Made by a program: the position numbers and the translations under genes. DNA of 64,000 nt from the NCBI RefSeq assembly GCF_000003195.3, contig NC_012871.2, positions 917,997 through 981,996 of the forward strand. Reading direction: 5' to 3'. Origin of the DNA: Sorghum bicolor (Eukaryota; Streptophyta; Magnoliopsida; Poales; Poaceae). Of the stretch, positions 21,975 through 34,447 are shown in pieces (within the stretch, counting starts at the first letter, position 1; each line of letters begins with the position of its first letter). A model generated the notes under the pieces. That model searched no databases, had not been told where the DNA came from, and was given only the letters and a program-made list of their open reading frames with translations.

Positions 21975-22163
21975 TCCTCTCTCTCTCTCTCTCTCTCGCC
22001 TTAAATACAATGCAACATCATCTTTTTGCTTAGTTGACACCCTAATTGATGAATATAGAAACCAATTTATCCTCTCTCTCTCTCTCTCTCTACCCCTAAT
22101 TACAATGCAACATCATTTTTTTGCTTATTAGTTGACACCCTAATTGATGAATATAGAAACCAT
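21975..22163 (+). repeat. Imperfect tandem duplication, two units of about 97 bp
   Basis: Each unit holds a CTCTCTCTCTCT run, then TACAATGCAACATCAT, then GTTGACACCCTAATTGATGA and ATATAGAAACCA. Unit 1 is at about 21975-22067 and unit 2 at about 22071-22163. They differ by a few substitutions and a short ATTA insertion. Confidence 0.8.
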
Positions 22164-23137
22164 CTAGTTTTTGGGTTGGGAGCCCTAAAGTGTTGATACT
22201 AATTAGGTCACACACTAGTAAGGAGCTAGATCGCTTAGTAGAGGAAGCCAAAGGTTAGCATATATAGCTAACTTTTAGGTCAACTTTCACTTGGCAACGT
22301 TTTCTCACACCATACTTCAGCTCGTGCCTCTATCAATGAGTGAGACACACAAGACATAGCCTCACCCTCACTAGGAGCGATAAGCAAGACATGTCAATGT
22401 GACCTCTTGAAACCTGAAACCCTACACGCTCAGAACCCGCTCTAGAGCTTCATCGTCCATAAACCACTGCCATTAGTAGCAACGAAAAGCAAACACCAAA
22501 TTGATCCAAATTTGATAACTGTTTGTTCTTTTCTTGTTGCACATATTTTCCAAACCATATTCAACTCTTGGATCATATATATTTTGGCTGTTAACACTAA
22601 GGTACCTAGGCAATTTATATATGGATCACATGAAACTAATAATTCAATATTATAGATGCATGTTTGGTCTTACCAAAATCTACATGAAAACCACTTTCTG
22701 ATATTTAATTAGCTTTAATTATTTGGGATGCTTTTAATTACTAGTGCAATTATTATATATTGTCCTACGTACATACTGATCGAGTCGATGGATGGGCACG
22801 TACTGAGCGTTACTGTTTGATCTTTGCTTCTCATAATGCCTTTTGGTAATGCATGCTACTGTATCACCATAAGTTATGCTTGGTCAGGTTCAGAGGAGAC
22901 AAAGGCTGCCTGCACGGTGGGGCCTCCCATCGATTCGCGCGGCCATGTTGTTGCCATTGGGTTGGTCCTCCCTCCATGGCCTCTCTCTCTCTCCCTCTCT
23001 TTATCTCTCTCTCCAGCAGCAGAGGAGATATCTGATCTCATCGACGCATCACCATCGCTGGAATCTCCTCTTTTCTGGCCACTGACAGCAATAGCTTTTG
23101 TTGCAATGCATATACCCGGTCTACTCTTCCCAGTTGC
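22164..23137. other. Gene-free spacer
   Basis: No convincing gene. A CT microsatellite lies at about 22980-23015. The open frames at 22.82-23.70 kb run into the CACTA element and are not supported as genes. Confidence 0.4.
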
Positions 23138-23864
23138 CACTACTGGAAACAGCAACGCTGCCGAGGATTTTTTCTTTTGTCGAGGGCCGGATTTCGGGCA
23201 CTCGGCAAAGGACATCTTTGCCGAAGGCCAACCCTCGGCAACGAGTGACCTTCGCCAAAGGCTTCTTCGCCGAGGGCCGGATCCTCGGCAGAGAAACGCC
23301 CTCGGTCAAGGCCCATCCTGGCCCTCGGCAAAGAAGGGGCGCTCGGCGGTGTGGGCCCAGAGTAACGGCGGCTCTGGACGTTAGGCTTTGCCGAGTGCCC
23401 GTAGTTAAGCCCTCGGCAAAGCTCTGCCGGAGGTCAGGCTTTGCCGAGGGCCCTCCTGCCTGCCCTCGGCAAATCACCTCTTTGCCGAGGGTCTGGAGTG
23501 GGCCCTCGACAATTTTTTTTGTTTTTTTGGATCCATGTTTTTTTTCTTTGTGTGGCACACCTACACTATTTTTAAGATACTTTGCCGAGGGCCTGTATGG
23601 TAGCCCTCGGCAAAGAAATTACCCAAATAAAAATTTAAAAAATTCTTTGCCGAGGGCCCAACGTTCGGCCCTCGGCAAAGACGCCGTCAGTTGCAGCTAG
23701 TGGACTAACGGCATCTTTTTTTCGCCGAAGGCCGGCGTCAGCCCTCGGCAAAATCTTTGCCGAGTGCCCGACAGAAGGCCCTCGGCAAAGACCCCTTTGC
23801 CGAGGGTCTTATAGCCTTTGCCGAAGGCTGGAAGCCCTCGGCAAAGATCCTCTCTGCAGTAGTG
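23138..23864. mobile_element. CACTA element D, 727 bp, dense GCCGAGGGC subterminal repeats
   Basis: Ends are CACTACTGGAAACAGC and the inverse of CACTACTGCAGAGAGG. TGC is duplicated at 23135-23137 and 23865-23867. Almost the whole interior is made of TTTGCCGAGGGC and GCCCTCGGCAAAG words in both orientations, the typical signature of clustered transposase-binding sites. No coding capacity. Confidence 0.9.
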
Positions 23865-25311
23865 TGCATTGCATTGCATCATGTATGTGTGCTCCTCTCA
23901 AGATAGAGATGATGGATGATGGAAGTTAACATGCCTGTCCCAAAAAAATATGCAGATATGATGCCATCATGGACTGCACCTTTCAATAATTCACTGTTCA
24001 AATAAGGTGTGTTCATTGATTTTTCTTTTGAGGAGAAATACATGAGCAAATTATTATACATGTGACATAAGTGATGTATCATGATTTTTTTTAAAAAAAT
24101 CACCTTTCCTATTATAGCCCACCTAAAAGTCAATTTTTATAGTCAAATAATTGCTAGTCAGATCTGTAGGTTACTGTATTTGTAAATGGGGACAAGTCCT
24201 TTTTTGTTTTTATTAAGTGGAAGTATATATGTCACTTTTGAATCCATAGATTCCACATGATCCCTCTTTTTATTTTAATCATGCATGACACAGCGACTTT
24301 TGTTTCTAGAGACATATATAATTCTATCCTAATTAAGGTCTTCAACAAAACATCTATATATATGCCACAAAACATTGGATGAACCCTCTGCGTTCATTCC
24401 AATGTGGTTTTTTGCGGTGCATTTTGTATGCTTTCCTTAGTACTAAACTCTGTAATTTTGTTGCTTTTAAGTAATAAAAATGCTCGACTTTACAGTGGTG
24501 GAAAAATAACAAATTGACCCTGAAAAGAGTAGGTTCCACAAAATTCTAATGTTCCAAATAGCCCTCGAAGTCGAATCTTTTTTTTTTTGCGAGAATGGTG
24601 ACTCGGCAGCACTCATCATCAGTTCGATCCCCTCATCTTATCAGATTGACTTGTCGAGCTAGCTAGGGAACTAAATCCAGACAAATACATTGCGTCCACA
24701 CCATGAACAGTCCACAGAGATATCATATCATGTGGACGGTTAGCTGGAGAATACATTATATTGCTGTACTTTTTGCCTAAGCTCATAGGATGGAGATGTG
24801 GTTGTCTACCGGGCTTCAGAGGCAGGCATGATTTTGAAAGCTGTCATAGTCAGGCCATTCAGAGCATTTTGCGCGGTGGTCATTGTCCTGATAACTTCTG
24901 TACATCCTTTACCAAGCAAGCATCCAGTTGATGTGCTCTTCATTCTTTATTTCCCTTCCTTTTTTTTGTTGGACACTAGAAAAGCTAGCTAGCTAGTGCA
25001 CGCTACCTTGCTTGTTGTCCATTGTCTGCTTGATCTGATCCATCTAGAAGCTCTGATGGTGAAAACCACTGTCATTGGAGGATTGTGCTATTGTGTGTAC
25101 CATTTTTGTTAAAAAGAATGCTAATGCTAAGCGATATTGAGATGATCCTCTTTATCTATCCATTTTGTATGTCCATCTATGATCTATCCTGTTTGGCAAG
25201 CTGGGTGCAGTTGCAGCAGCCAACCAGCAGAGGCAACCATGGCAGCAGCAAGAAGCCTGTTATATTTGCAAAACCCACTAGCATATCTATCTCTGCTATA
25301 GATTTCCATGC
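23865..25311. other. Gene-free spacer
   Basis: AT-rich sequence without a recognisable gene. A 12-base T run lies near 24577. Confidence 0.35.
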
Positions 25312-25493
25312 AGCCCGAGGCCTGGGAGCCCGGCACGAGGCATGGGAATTTGGCCCGCCCAAGCACGGCCCGGCCCGTAGGCCATCGAGCCCGGGCTACC
25401 ACGGCATGCCATAGCAGGTCGTGCTTGGGCCGCCAGGCGAGCCTGCGGGCGGGCACGCCCGGCACGGGGAAATGGGGGAGGCCCCGTAGCGGC

Positions 25494-26040
25494 TAAAGAT
25501 GGCAATTTTTACTCAAACCCGAAACCCGATGGGTAATTACCTCATTAGGGTAACGGTATGGCTATTTTTTGTACCCATAGGTAAGATAATGGGAAAAAAG
25601 TTTTACCCAGCGGGTAAGGGTATGAGACTACATTGCCCATACCTGTTAACCCATTGGTAAATTGAACCCGATAAATTATACTAAGAATCATGGAACTTGT
25701 GGATTTTATGACTTGTTATCTAGTAATGATGAATTTATCCATTAGATCATTTGATTGTGTGTTATGTAGCTTGTATATTTGAAGAGTTTATTAATGATTT
25801 ATGATATTTTGGCTAAATTTGGGAGCCTGATATATTAAAACACATATTTTTTCATAGCAAATATTTTTAAAATCATGGGTAAAGATAACCCATGGTTACC
25901 CGTTACCCGCATGAGTAAGGGTATGGGAAAAAAACTCTTACCCGTGCACGGGTATGGGTAAATTAACGGGTAAAAATTTTTCTCGTGGGTAAGGGTATGG
26001 GTAACACTACGCAGCGGGTAATTACCCATTGCCATCCCTA
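25494..26040. mobile_element. hAT-type MITE (ATGGCAA family), 547 bp
   Basis: Inverted ends TAAAGATGGCAA and TTGCCATCCCTA, flanked by a perfect 8-bp duplication GTAGCGGC (25486-25493 and 26041-26048). The interior repeats GGGTAA / TTACCC words. It is inserted in the GC-rich element described at 25312. Confidence 0.87.
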
Positions 26041-26801
26041 GTAGCGGCCCGCCCCGTATAAAACCCCCCGGCCGCTCGACGCGACGACGCCTCGACGGTG
26101 TCTTCGTCCTCGACTCCGCTGACTCTAGCAGCCGCATTCGCCTCTCTCTCTCTCTCTCTCTCTCCCTCCTCGCCTTGCAGTCTCCTCGCGATGTCGTCTG
26201 CGCTCGACGCTAGCACACCACCGTCTTCGTCTTGGACTCCAGTGACCGCACGACCCATCTTTGTCCATGCTTGACGTCTCCCTCTTTGACTCTACCGAGG
26301 ATCTACCTTCTTCCTCTCCTTCCCATCTCCCCGATCTAGATCTCGGTGATATGTGAGTTTGTCGTCCTCGTCTATCCCTCTGCCACCGCTCGCCGTCGTT
26401 GTTGACAGTGTTTGTTGTCTTCTCCCTCTTTGGCATCTCGGTCTTCGTCGCACCAGGCACCGGGCTCTGGCATCTCAATTCCTTTAAATTGTGTGTTATG
26501 TTATATGGGAATGAGACTGAAGATTGACTGTGTGAAATTGTGAATCTTTGTTCATTAGATGTTGTGAAGATTGATTGTGAAACTGAGTGTTATATTTCTG
26601 ATGAAATTGTGAATCTTTGACTACCTAGGCTATGGGCCGGTACGACAAGTTTTTCTGGCCATGCTTCTCGGGCCGAACACAACGCAAAATCGGCATGTGG
26701 GCCTGTACTTGGGCCGAGGGGCAGGCACGCAGGCCGCTGAGGCACATCACGAGAGGCACGGCGTGCTGTGCTGGCCCGAGGGGCCTTGGGTCGTGCCTAG
26801 C

Positions 26802-28738
26802 TGAAAGCCCAAGTTTGGTTTTGGTAATTAATGACACCAAGTTGCTAATGCCTTGTGTTTGAGTGATGTGAGTTAGGCATAGCAACACATGTGATGAAGG
26901 TGCATGGTGGCATGGAAAGGTGGCCACATGATCACAAAGGGATGAAGCATAAAGTGAAGATCATGGTGATAAACGAGGAGCAAAGTTATCAAGGCAAAGG
27001 TATAAACATAGGGTTTTACTTTTTCCGGTCTAAGATGAGTAGAGAAGTGATTGACCGGGTTTAGGATAGATAGCCGACTATCAAGAGGGGAAATCACGGT
27101 CATCTCTCGAATCAAGTGCTACTAGGTCCACTTCTTGAGCATATGCATTAGGATCTAGTAAAGTGCTAACTTAACTCCTTTGGTGAAAATGTTTGTGAAA
27201 AGCTAACACACTTGCACTTTGGTGGTGGATACTTGTTGGTGTTAGCACTTTTGCAAAGGAGGTGGAGTTCCTAGGGTTGAGAGGGGTGTGGGTTCCTCTC
27301 TCCCTCCCGCCGAGCTTGCTCGGCGGGATTCGGCGCTTTTGAGAAAAATAAGTGTATATTTTCTATTGCGCCGGTGGGAAATTTTGAGAAGTCGCGGGAG
27401 TGTTTTCTCACTGAGAAACACTCACCGGACGCTGAGTGCGGAGGCACCGGACGCTGGCCTCAGCGTCCGGTGTGCTTGACCCTGCTAGGGTGGAGCACCG
27501 GACGCACTCTGAGAGCGTCCGGTGGTTAGCGTCCGGTGTGAGGAGTTTTTGCAACCCTCTCTGCGCGCGAGTCCGGTGAGCACCGGACCGTCCGGTGCCC
27601 AGCGTCCGGTGAGGTCGCGAGTTTGACACCCTCTCTGCGCACGAGTCCGGTGAGCACCGGACCGTCCGGTGTGGACTTGCAGAGCGTCCGGTGTGTTGCA
27701 GGTAGCCGTTAGGATCTGACACGCGAGATTCAAAGAGGACACGTGGCCAACTCCAGTGCACCGGACGCAGGGAGTCGAGCGTCCGGTGCTCACTTAGTAG
27801 CGTCCGGTGCCCCCGTTTTCAGCCCAGTGAAAACAGCCAACGGCTAGTTTCTTTGAGGGGCTTATAAATAGAAGGTGGCCGGCTTTGGGAGGCTCGCTCT
27901 TGCACTTTTGAATACTTGAGGCATACTTTGAGCTAGAGAACACTCCCTCCACTCATCTCCTTGCTTGATTGCTAATCCTAGTGAGATTGAGTGAGATTCA
28001 AGTGCATTGCTTTGAGAGTTGCATTTAGTGGCACTTGATTCTTGAGTTTGCTGCGGATTTCTTGTTACTCTTGGGTGTTTCCCGACGCCCTAGACGGCTT
28101 GGAGCAGCGGTGGTGTTGAGCTCGTGATTGGAGATTGTTTCGAGCCTCACCAAGTGATTTGTGAGGGGTTCTTGAGCCTTCCCCGCGGGAGATCGCAAAT
28201 TGGTTACTCTAGTGGATTGCTCGTGGCTTGGAGGATCCCCATCTTGTGAGTGGATGTGCGGCACCCGCTGAGGGTTTGGCTTTGGATTGCCAATTAGCTC
28301 GTGATCCATCAAGTGGGTGTATCGCCACAACGAGGAGTAGCTTGCCGGGAAGCAAGTGAACCTCGGTAAAAAATCTTGTGTCATCTCTTGCCGAGGTCTT
28401 TCTTGTGATTGTGAGTGATTGGTTGGATATATCTCTACTCTACAACGTTGGTATAACAATCACTCTCCACTCCTTTACTTACTTGTTTATCTTGCTAGTT
28501 GTTTAGCTTGTTTAGTTTAGTCTTCTTGTTTAGGAGTGTAGCAAGTTTGTAGTTGTGCTTTCTTGTTGTAACTTGTGTTTAGCTTTCTTGCTAGACTTGT
28601 GTAGGTGGCTTGCATAACTTAGTTGTGCTAGTGCTAGAATAGCGTCGCCTTTTGTTTTACTAATCAACTTGTCTAGTTGAAGTTTGTAGAAATTTTAAAT
28701 AGGCTATTCACCCCCCCTCTAGCCATTTGGACCTTTCA
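26802..28738 (+). repeat. Solo LTR, Sirevirus-like copia, 1937 bp, copy 1
   Basis: It begins TGAAAGCCCAAGTTTGG and ends CATTTGGACCTTTCA (TG...CA), with the 5-bp duplication CTAGC at 26797-26801 and 28739-28743. The near-end word CTATTCACCCCCCCTCTAGC is typical of Sirevirus (SIRE/Opie/Ji) LTRs. A cluster of CACCGGACGC / GCGTCCGGTG palindromic words lies at about 27420-27810, directly before a TATA-like CTTATAAATAG (about 27861). The single LTR with an intact duplication means the internal region was lost by LTR-LTR recombination. A second copy is at 52315-54325. Confidence 0.85.
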
Positions 28739-28799
28739 CTAGCCCATGCTCGTGCCAAGCCGGACCGGCCCGGCCCGATAGCTATCTATAATCTCTGCA

Positions 28800-29109
28800 T
28801 GCAAGCTATTCACGTCAGCACTAACATGCATTTCATTGTCCATCAATATACCACACACCCTCTATATTAACATTCATCTGTAATAGTTTATTTATGCTTT
28901 CATGTAAGTAATTATACATAGTCCAATTTTATTGTAAATCATCTGCAATCCTCGTAGCAATGCGTGGGATATCCTTTATTTAAATAAATTTTATTGTGGC
29001 TTTCTCCAGACACATTAGGCCACATAGGCCACATATCTCTAAGCGTATGGTCATGAATGAACAACACAGATTAGGCCCACGAAACAAATGCACAATACAT
29101 ACACATATA
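28800..29109. other. Gene-free spacer
   Basis: AT-rich, nothing recognised. Confidence 0.35.
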
Positions 29110-29254
29110 CTCCTACCATTCCAAATTATAAGACATTTTGGCTTTTCTACATATATTGTTTTTACTATATATTTAGACAATATATATCTAAGTAATAGCA
29201 AAAGCTAATGTATTTAGAAAATCTAAAATGTTTTATAATTTATAATGGAGGGAC
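29110..29254. mobile_element. Stowaway MITE, 145 bp
   Basis: It starts CTCCTACCATTCCAAATTAT and ends ATAATTTATAATGGAGGGAC between TA dinucleotides. AAGACATTTTGG and CTAAAATGTTTT form the inner inverted repeat. Confidence 0.82.
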
Positions 29255-29480
29255 TACATGATTGCATACAAATCCATGCGTGTACTCCGATGCAAGAAGT
29301 TAGCTTGAAGCCAAGACACAGAGGGAACCAAAGGACATACATAGAACCCACATTAACTGAGTATGAAAAGCATCAAGCTATTTGAAACCCACACATATAG
29401 ATATATTTCTATGCACGAGATGAAATCCTAATTTATATGTGAACTGTGCATGATGCACCACGCGTTGTGCATACATCATA

Positions 29481-29772
29481 CTCCCTCTGTCCTGCAATAC
29501 AGTGTGTTTGACTATTCTAAGACAAAATAAGAGAGAGAGGGCAATAGACGTCTTTACCCCTCACTTAACTTCCTAATTTATTGAAATCTAATCCTATTCG
29601 CATGATTAAAGGGTGCAATCTAAGTTTTTTATAGAAAATATGATAAGCACTCAATTAGTTTCCTTTTTTGTAACTTTATTTAAGTAAATATTATCTTTTT
29701 GTTTCTCAAATGTAGTATATTTGGAAACACATCTCAAATGCCAGAATGCACTTTATTCCAGGACGGAGAGAG
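29481..29772. mobile_element. Stowaway MITE, 292 bp
   Basis: It starts CTCCCTCTGTCCTGCAATAC and ends TTCCAGGACGGAGAGAG, with TA on both sides (29479-29480 and 29773-29774). Confidence 0.8.
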
Positions 29773-30187
29773 TACGTTGTACCTCTTAACTGTGCAAACA
29801 GCAAGTGGAGCCAAGATATCCATTCTCCCCTGCAAGAAAAAAATTTGGCATGCATGATAGAAGGGAGAGAAATAAAAATGCATGATATCGATCGTTGGTA
29901 GTGTGTATGTAGGGCATCCATAGCTCTCTTCTTCCAGCCAGAGATCACGCTTGCATTATCGAACCACTATTTGGACTTCCACTCTCTTTCCATAGTCCAT
30001 GATCGATGCCACACCCTCTATAATTGAGTATTATTTCACCCATCCCCACTACTCCATGCATCCTTTTTACTCACAGCATAGCTAGTACGTAATTTCTTTA
30101 AATTAACTATTTACTCCTATAAAGTTATCGTGCAAAAGAGATAAATTACTATGACCTACGCATATGCCCTACTGTAGTGCAAGAAGA

Positions 30188-30425
30188 TTAGTCTCAATGG
30201 AAGTTTCATGTGAGTTTCATTTAACACTAAATAGGTTGCCACATATGCTTTTTTTTTATGCATGACGACGGTGTATTTAAGAAGAGAGAAGAAATGAGTT
30301 TCATCTAGATAAAACTCTCTTGGCACAATTATCAACTCTCTATGAGTCTTGGAATTAAATGCCTATGAAACTATGAAATAAAACTCTCCATTGAGAGTGT
30401 GAAACTCTCTCCATTGAGACTAGCC
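30188..30425. mobile_element. MITE of the GTTTCA / TGAAAC family
   Basis: Inverted ends TCTCAATGGAAGTTTCA and TGAAACTCTCTCCATTGAGA. Related to the copies at 14.39 and 35.95 kb. Confidence 0.65.
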
Positions 30426-30543
30426 CTTGGCATATGAATGAATTTTGGTACTAGCTCGTGCATTGAGTGTAAGGACTAATTAAATTGGCACAAATGAATT
30501 GTCTCATTAATCAAGCACATCAAAGGGTCAGTGTGAAAAGGCA

Positions 30544-31164
30544 CACCTACTACATTATAGGTTTTCACATACGGCCAGGTTTACAGAGATGGGCTCCGTC
30601 CTGCCTCTCTGGACAGGGGTCCGTGTCATCGTGACGCTAGTGCATGCTCTGCCGGTCATCCTTGTCCTTTGAGCTCTACCGTGGATGCACTGCTCGAACA
30701 GGAAGGGGGCAAGAGACCGGGGCTCCATGATCGACTCAACAAACCTTTACACCTTCCCTTGGCCTCAGCCAGACCACCAGCATGTCTTGCCCTTGGTCGA
30801 GCCAACTCCAAATCTGTGCCATCACACGTACGTACTACTGTCTACTGTGACTCGCCAATGGTCGGGCCGCCATTAGACCCTGCGCTGTCCTCTGCATCAT
30901 AGCTCCTGTCTAAATCAACGCTAGCTTGAGTAGTAGTTGGCCCTCCTCTGGATCTACATCATTGGCGTACGGGTGGGAGGCATCAGCGTAGGGGTGGCGG
31001 CGGTGTCGATCTATATGAAAATAGCTCAATTTACAGAGGCGATATTCTTAAGTGGCCTGTTTGAAAATGTATTTACTAGGGTGAGGACAGACTATTGGAC
31101 CTATAAGATATTCCTTGAGGTGGAAATGTAAATAGAACTCATTGTCTCCTAAAATCGTGTAGTG
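30544..31164. mobile_element. CACTA element E, non-autonomous, 621 bp
   Basis: The right end is the inverse of CACTACACGATTTTAGGAG, the same terminal family as element C. The left end reads CACCTACTACATTATAGG, a CACTA terminus with an apparent 2-bp change. GCA is present on both sides (30541-30543 and 31165-31167). No transposase is visible. Confidence 0.62.
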
Positions 31165-34100
31165 GCATATATAAACAAGCACTCAAATCTTAGTCACGAT
31201 ATATTTTCCTCAATTTCGCACTTGTACATAAACTTTGGGCATGTTTGCTTATCCTTAAGGCACGCTTGCCTAGCGCCAACATTGCTCCCAAGCGCCTAAT
31301 TTTCGATGTCTAGAGGCAGGATTGCTACCTAGCAGGGCAGCTTGCTTGGGAGGTCATGAAGCAAACACACCCATTTCTCAGTTATAGGTGGTACCCTGTT
31401 TCTATAGGTGTTTATTAGCCACCAACCTCTAATCGAAGGTTTGTGGAAATTATGGTTTTAGATGGCTCAAATTCTACGATAATAGATGACAATCCATTCA
31501 AGGAACGCCTATGGTAATTTCTTCTCTATTGGGGGTTCTTTAAATGGACCACCTATGATAATCAGATTTTTAAATGTAAAGAAAATAACCTAGTTGTCTC
31601 TGGCAAATTCTACCCATAATTAACACTAATCAAATCAACTTATATCAATTAATATATAAACTGCTTCACAGAGAATCTCATATCAGCCATATATTTCTAA
31701 CTTTTGGATCCATCAAACATTCATATAGAGATGCATGAAAATATAGCATGTATATATTACCTTGTCATCAACTTCATAACACATATTACTAGCTATTAGA
31801 TTGATTGATCCGTCAAAGATTGTAACAGACAAGAACACACTGACTTTACAGCATCAAGGAATAAATGGACAAAGAACAGATGTGAACATCTGCCATAGAC
31901 AAAGACCATCTTGCCCCCTCATTAAATAGGATGGAGGGAGTAGTTCAATTGTACTTTCCATAGTTAATATAAAATTAAAAAGAAATCTAAGTATTTCCTG
32001 CCAAAAAGATAAATGTGACCATCTAGGTTTTGAACTATGGATCTTATATATCTTAGGACGGAGGGAGAATATCACATATTATCTCCTAAGAGGTAATAGA
32101 ATAAATAGGAAAAGTTCCCATTTCCATATCAGCTTTAATATGCATGCATGATCTAATTTTCCTATTGATGTAACATGACTTAGAACTCTATCTTGACAGG
32201 TGTTTAGATGTAATGAAAAGACGAAAGGGGTGGCATAGTTCTTCAGAGTTTTGATCACGACTTCAGAAGTAGGAATGAAATTGTCTCTATACTTTTTGTC
32301 ATACTCTTGCTTTAGAACTCAAAAAACTTACTCAAGTCAGTGCAAAAAGATATTTATTTATCCACGTGCGGGCCGAACAAGGAAGGAGGAGAGGATTTCC
32401 TTTTTCTTTACCCAACACATGTCAGTGCAAACAAGAAAAGGAGGGGAGAAAAAAATATTTACTACTGCGACGGATGATGCTGAGGTCTAGCAAATTCTTT
32501 ATGTAGATCAGTATTTAATTGTCCCATCCTATTATTTTTTCAAAAATATAATAAACTAATGGCTGTGATTTTTTAATATCTTTCTCTAGAATTATACAAC
32601 ATGACCATCACAATGAAATTCCAGTGTCATCCCATAAAAAAATGAAATTCCAGTGTGAGAAATGGTGGGAGAGAAATGGATCTCATAAATAAACGGGTGG
32701 CAAGTATTCAATCAACAACTAATAAGAGACAGAGATGAATTGAAGAAGTCGTCTCTATAAGTCCCATCTCCTCCCAATTTCGTGATCAGGGACGCAACGC
32801 AAAGAAACCATCGTCACATCGCACTCCGCCCACTATGACAATCGTACGTAGGAGTACTATAGGCCAATAGCTTTGCTACTAGGTGACTAGCTAGTAGTTG
32901 TACATATATCTAGAGACGTACGTACCAGTAGGTGTTGGATCTACTGTAGCTAATTGCTTGACTAATTAACGTGGCCTGCTGGCGTCGATCACGACCCCGT
33001 GGACAGAGATAAATCGACTGCTTTAATTTTGCACGAGCTACCTACTATCGAGTACTACCAAGCTAGTTCAGATCATGTGACCCGGCATTTTTTGCCAACC
33101 GAATTTATCAATTTTATCCTCTTGTACTTGAACACAAAATTGCAAGCCCAAACAAATAGCTCGTTCTTAAAGCTAAAAGCCCACCAAAGTCATTTTTACA
33201 CACGAAGCCTCAAAGCTCATGTGAGGTGTTTTTTACCGACTTTTGATCCATATTTACCCCTCTGCCATCGCCAAGTAGACTAAACGTTTTCTTCTCAATA
33301 GCCTTCTTTCCACCCGCCGCTTGCCCTCCCAAAAACCCTACGTGTAGTGCCTTTAGGGCCTTCGATAGGATGGCTTGGCGGTCGGGCTAGTGCCCTACTG
33401 GGCTTTTGTCGCCCCTCCCCCCTTCTGCTTGGAGAGCCGCGGCATGCTCCCTACTTAGAGAACTGACGTCACCCCACTTGCTCAAAGAAGAACAAGTCGA
33501 CAAGCTCAGAGATCTATCGGCTGCCGCCTCAAGCCTCTTCCTAGCGCTCACCACAGCTAGGATCTAGTCCTAGCCAGAGCCTGCCAGCCCTCCTCCCAAT
33601 AATCTCTTCCAGCTCATACATCATCTCAAAAGCTAGATTGCCAAATAGCCTCAGCTTTTGCATAAGCTAGCTTTTAGAAAACGAAAGCCAAATGCAACTC
33701 AAACAAATAGGACCTAAAATAGTCTATTTGACTTCCATTTTTAGTTATGCATGTTGATTTCCTTTTAATTTCCTTTCTATATTTTTTAAAAAGCTATGTG
33801 ATGAATCCATAGCTTGAAAGAAGTTATTACTCATCTCTCTCCCACCATTTTCAGTTATGCATGCTTCTTTTAGTCGACTGACCTATGATGCTCCAAATAA
33901 CGTTACTTAAGGGTCAATATAATCGGTTGGAAGCTAGCATGAGTCAATGGCATCACTCAGCGGTTAGAGGTTCCCATCCAAGTATTTGAGCTAAGTACAC
34001 AATTAATAGCATAGGAGATGAGCCAATTGACCTACAATGCTCCTAACTATACCTAAGGGACTTCGTCTGGCTGGGGGCATCACTCGGTGCTTGGAAGTTC

Positions 34101-34170
34101 TTGATCGAGGATATGAGTGAAGCACATCATCAGCGGTGTAGAAGATGAGACACAATAGGGATGGAAGGAA
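31165..34170. other. Gene-free spacer
   Basis: No gene was recognised. Around 31380-31570 there are words resembling CACTA subterminal repeats (TTTCTATAGGTGTTTATTAG, GGACCACCTATGATAATC), possibly a relic. Diverged Stowaway pieces (GGATGGAGGGAGTA, GGACGGAGGGAGAA) lie near 31930 and 32055. Confidence 0.4.
32612..32656 (+). mobile_element. Micro-insertion (13 bp) with 16-bp target duplication
   Basis: AATGAAATTCCAGTGT is repeated perfectly at 32612-32627 and 32641-32656. The 13-bp insert is CATCCCATAAAAA, A-tailed on the plus strand. Confidence 0.55.
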
Positions 34171-34171
34171 A

Positions 34172-34173
<2 letters not shown>

Positions 34174-34204
<31 letters not shown>
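34174..34204. repeat. GA microsatellite
   Basis: An uninterrupted GA dinucleotide run of about 30 bp. Confidence 0.9.
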
Positions 34205-34207
<3 letters not shown>

Positions 34208-34245
34208 GGGGAAAGGTTTTTTTTGGGATTGATGAGGGGAAAGGT
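34203..34245 (-). mobile_element. Micro-insertion (13 bp) with 15-bp target duplication
   Basis: GATGAGGGGAAAGGT occurs perfectly at 34203-34217 and 34231-34245. The insert reads AATCCCAAAAAAA on the minus strand. Confidence 0.55.
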
Positions 34246-34447
34246 AAGATGCAAAAAAATAACCCAATTAAAAGTTGATGTGCTCCTAGCCACCCTTAGG
34301 AGAAGGGGTTTGGGAAGAATTTGATGGTCTCCTAAAAGTAGTGGCCCTTGTAGGGCTCTATTGGAACCCTTTTTATCAACCCTTGAAAAATATTGTAGGA
34401 AGTTGGAATCTTGTGTAGAGCCTCGCTAAAGTTACCTAGGTTTAGGC

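Larger units (their letters stand above)
25312..28795. mobile_element. GC-rich GGCCCGGCCCG-type element hosting two later insertions
   Basis: Pieces at about 25312-25493, 26049-26801 and 28744-28795 share GCCCGGCCCG, GTGCTTGGGCCG and CGGCACGAG words in both orientations and appear to form one element. It is interrupted by a hAT MITE (25494-26040) and a solo LTR (26802-28738). Subterminal-repeat-rich ends suggest a DNA transposon. The outer borders are approximate and no target duplication was confirmed. Confidence 0.5.

Noticed and set aside
22824..23700. Overlapping open frames of 145-200 codons on both strands
   Set aside because: They consist mainly of translated CACTA subterminal repeats (GCCGAGGGC words).
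23138..23864. Regularly recurring GC-rich words considered as a CRISPR-like array
   Set aside because: Words occur in both orientations with irregular spacing inside CACTA termini, in a plant genome.
27408..27793. Minus-strand frames of about 100-117 codons
   Set aside because: They are translations of the palindromic CACCGGACGC cluster in the solo LTR.
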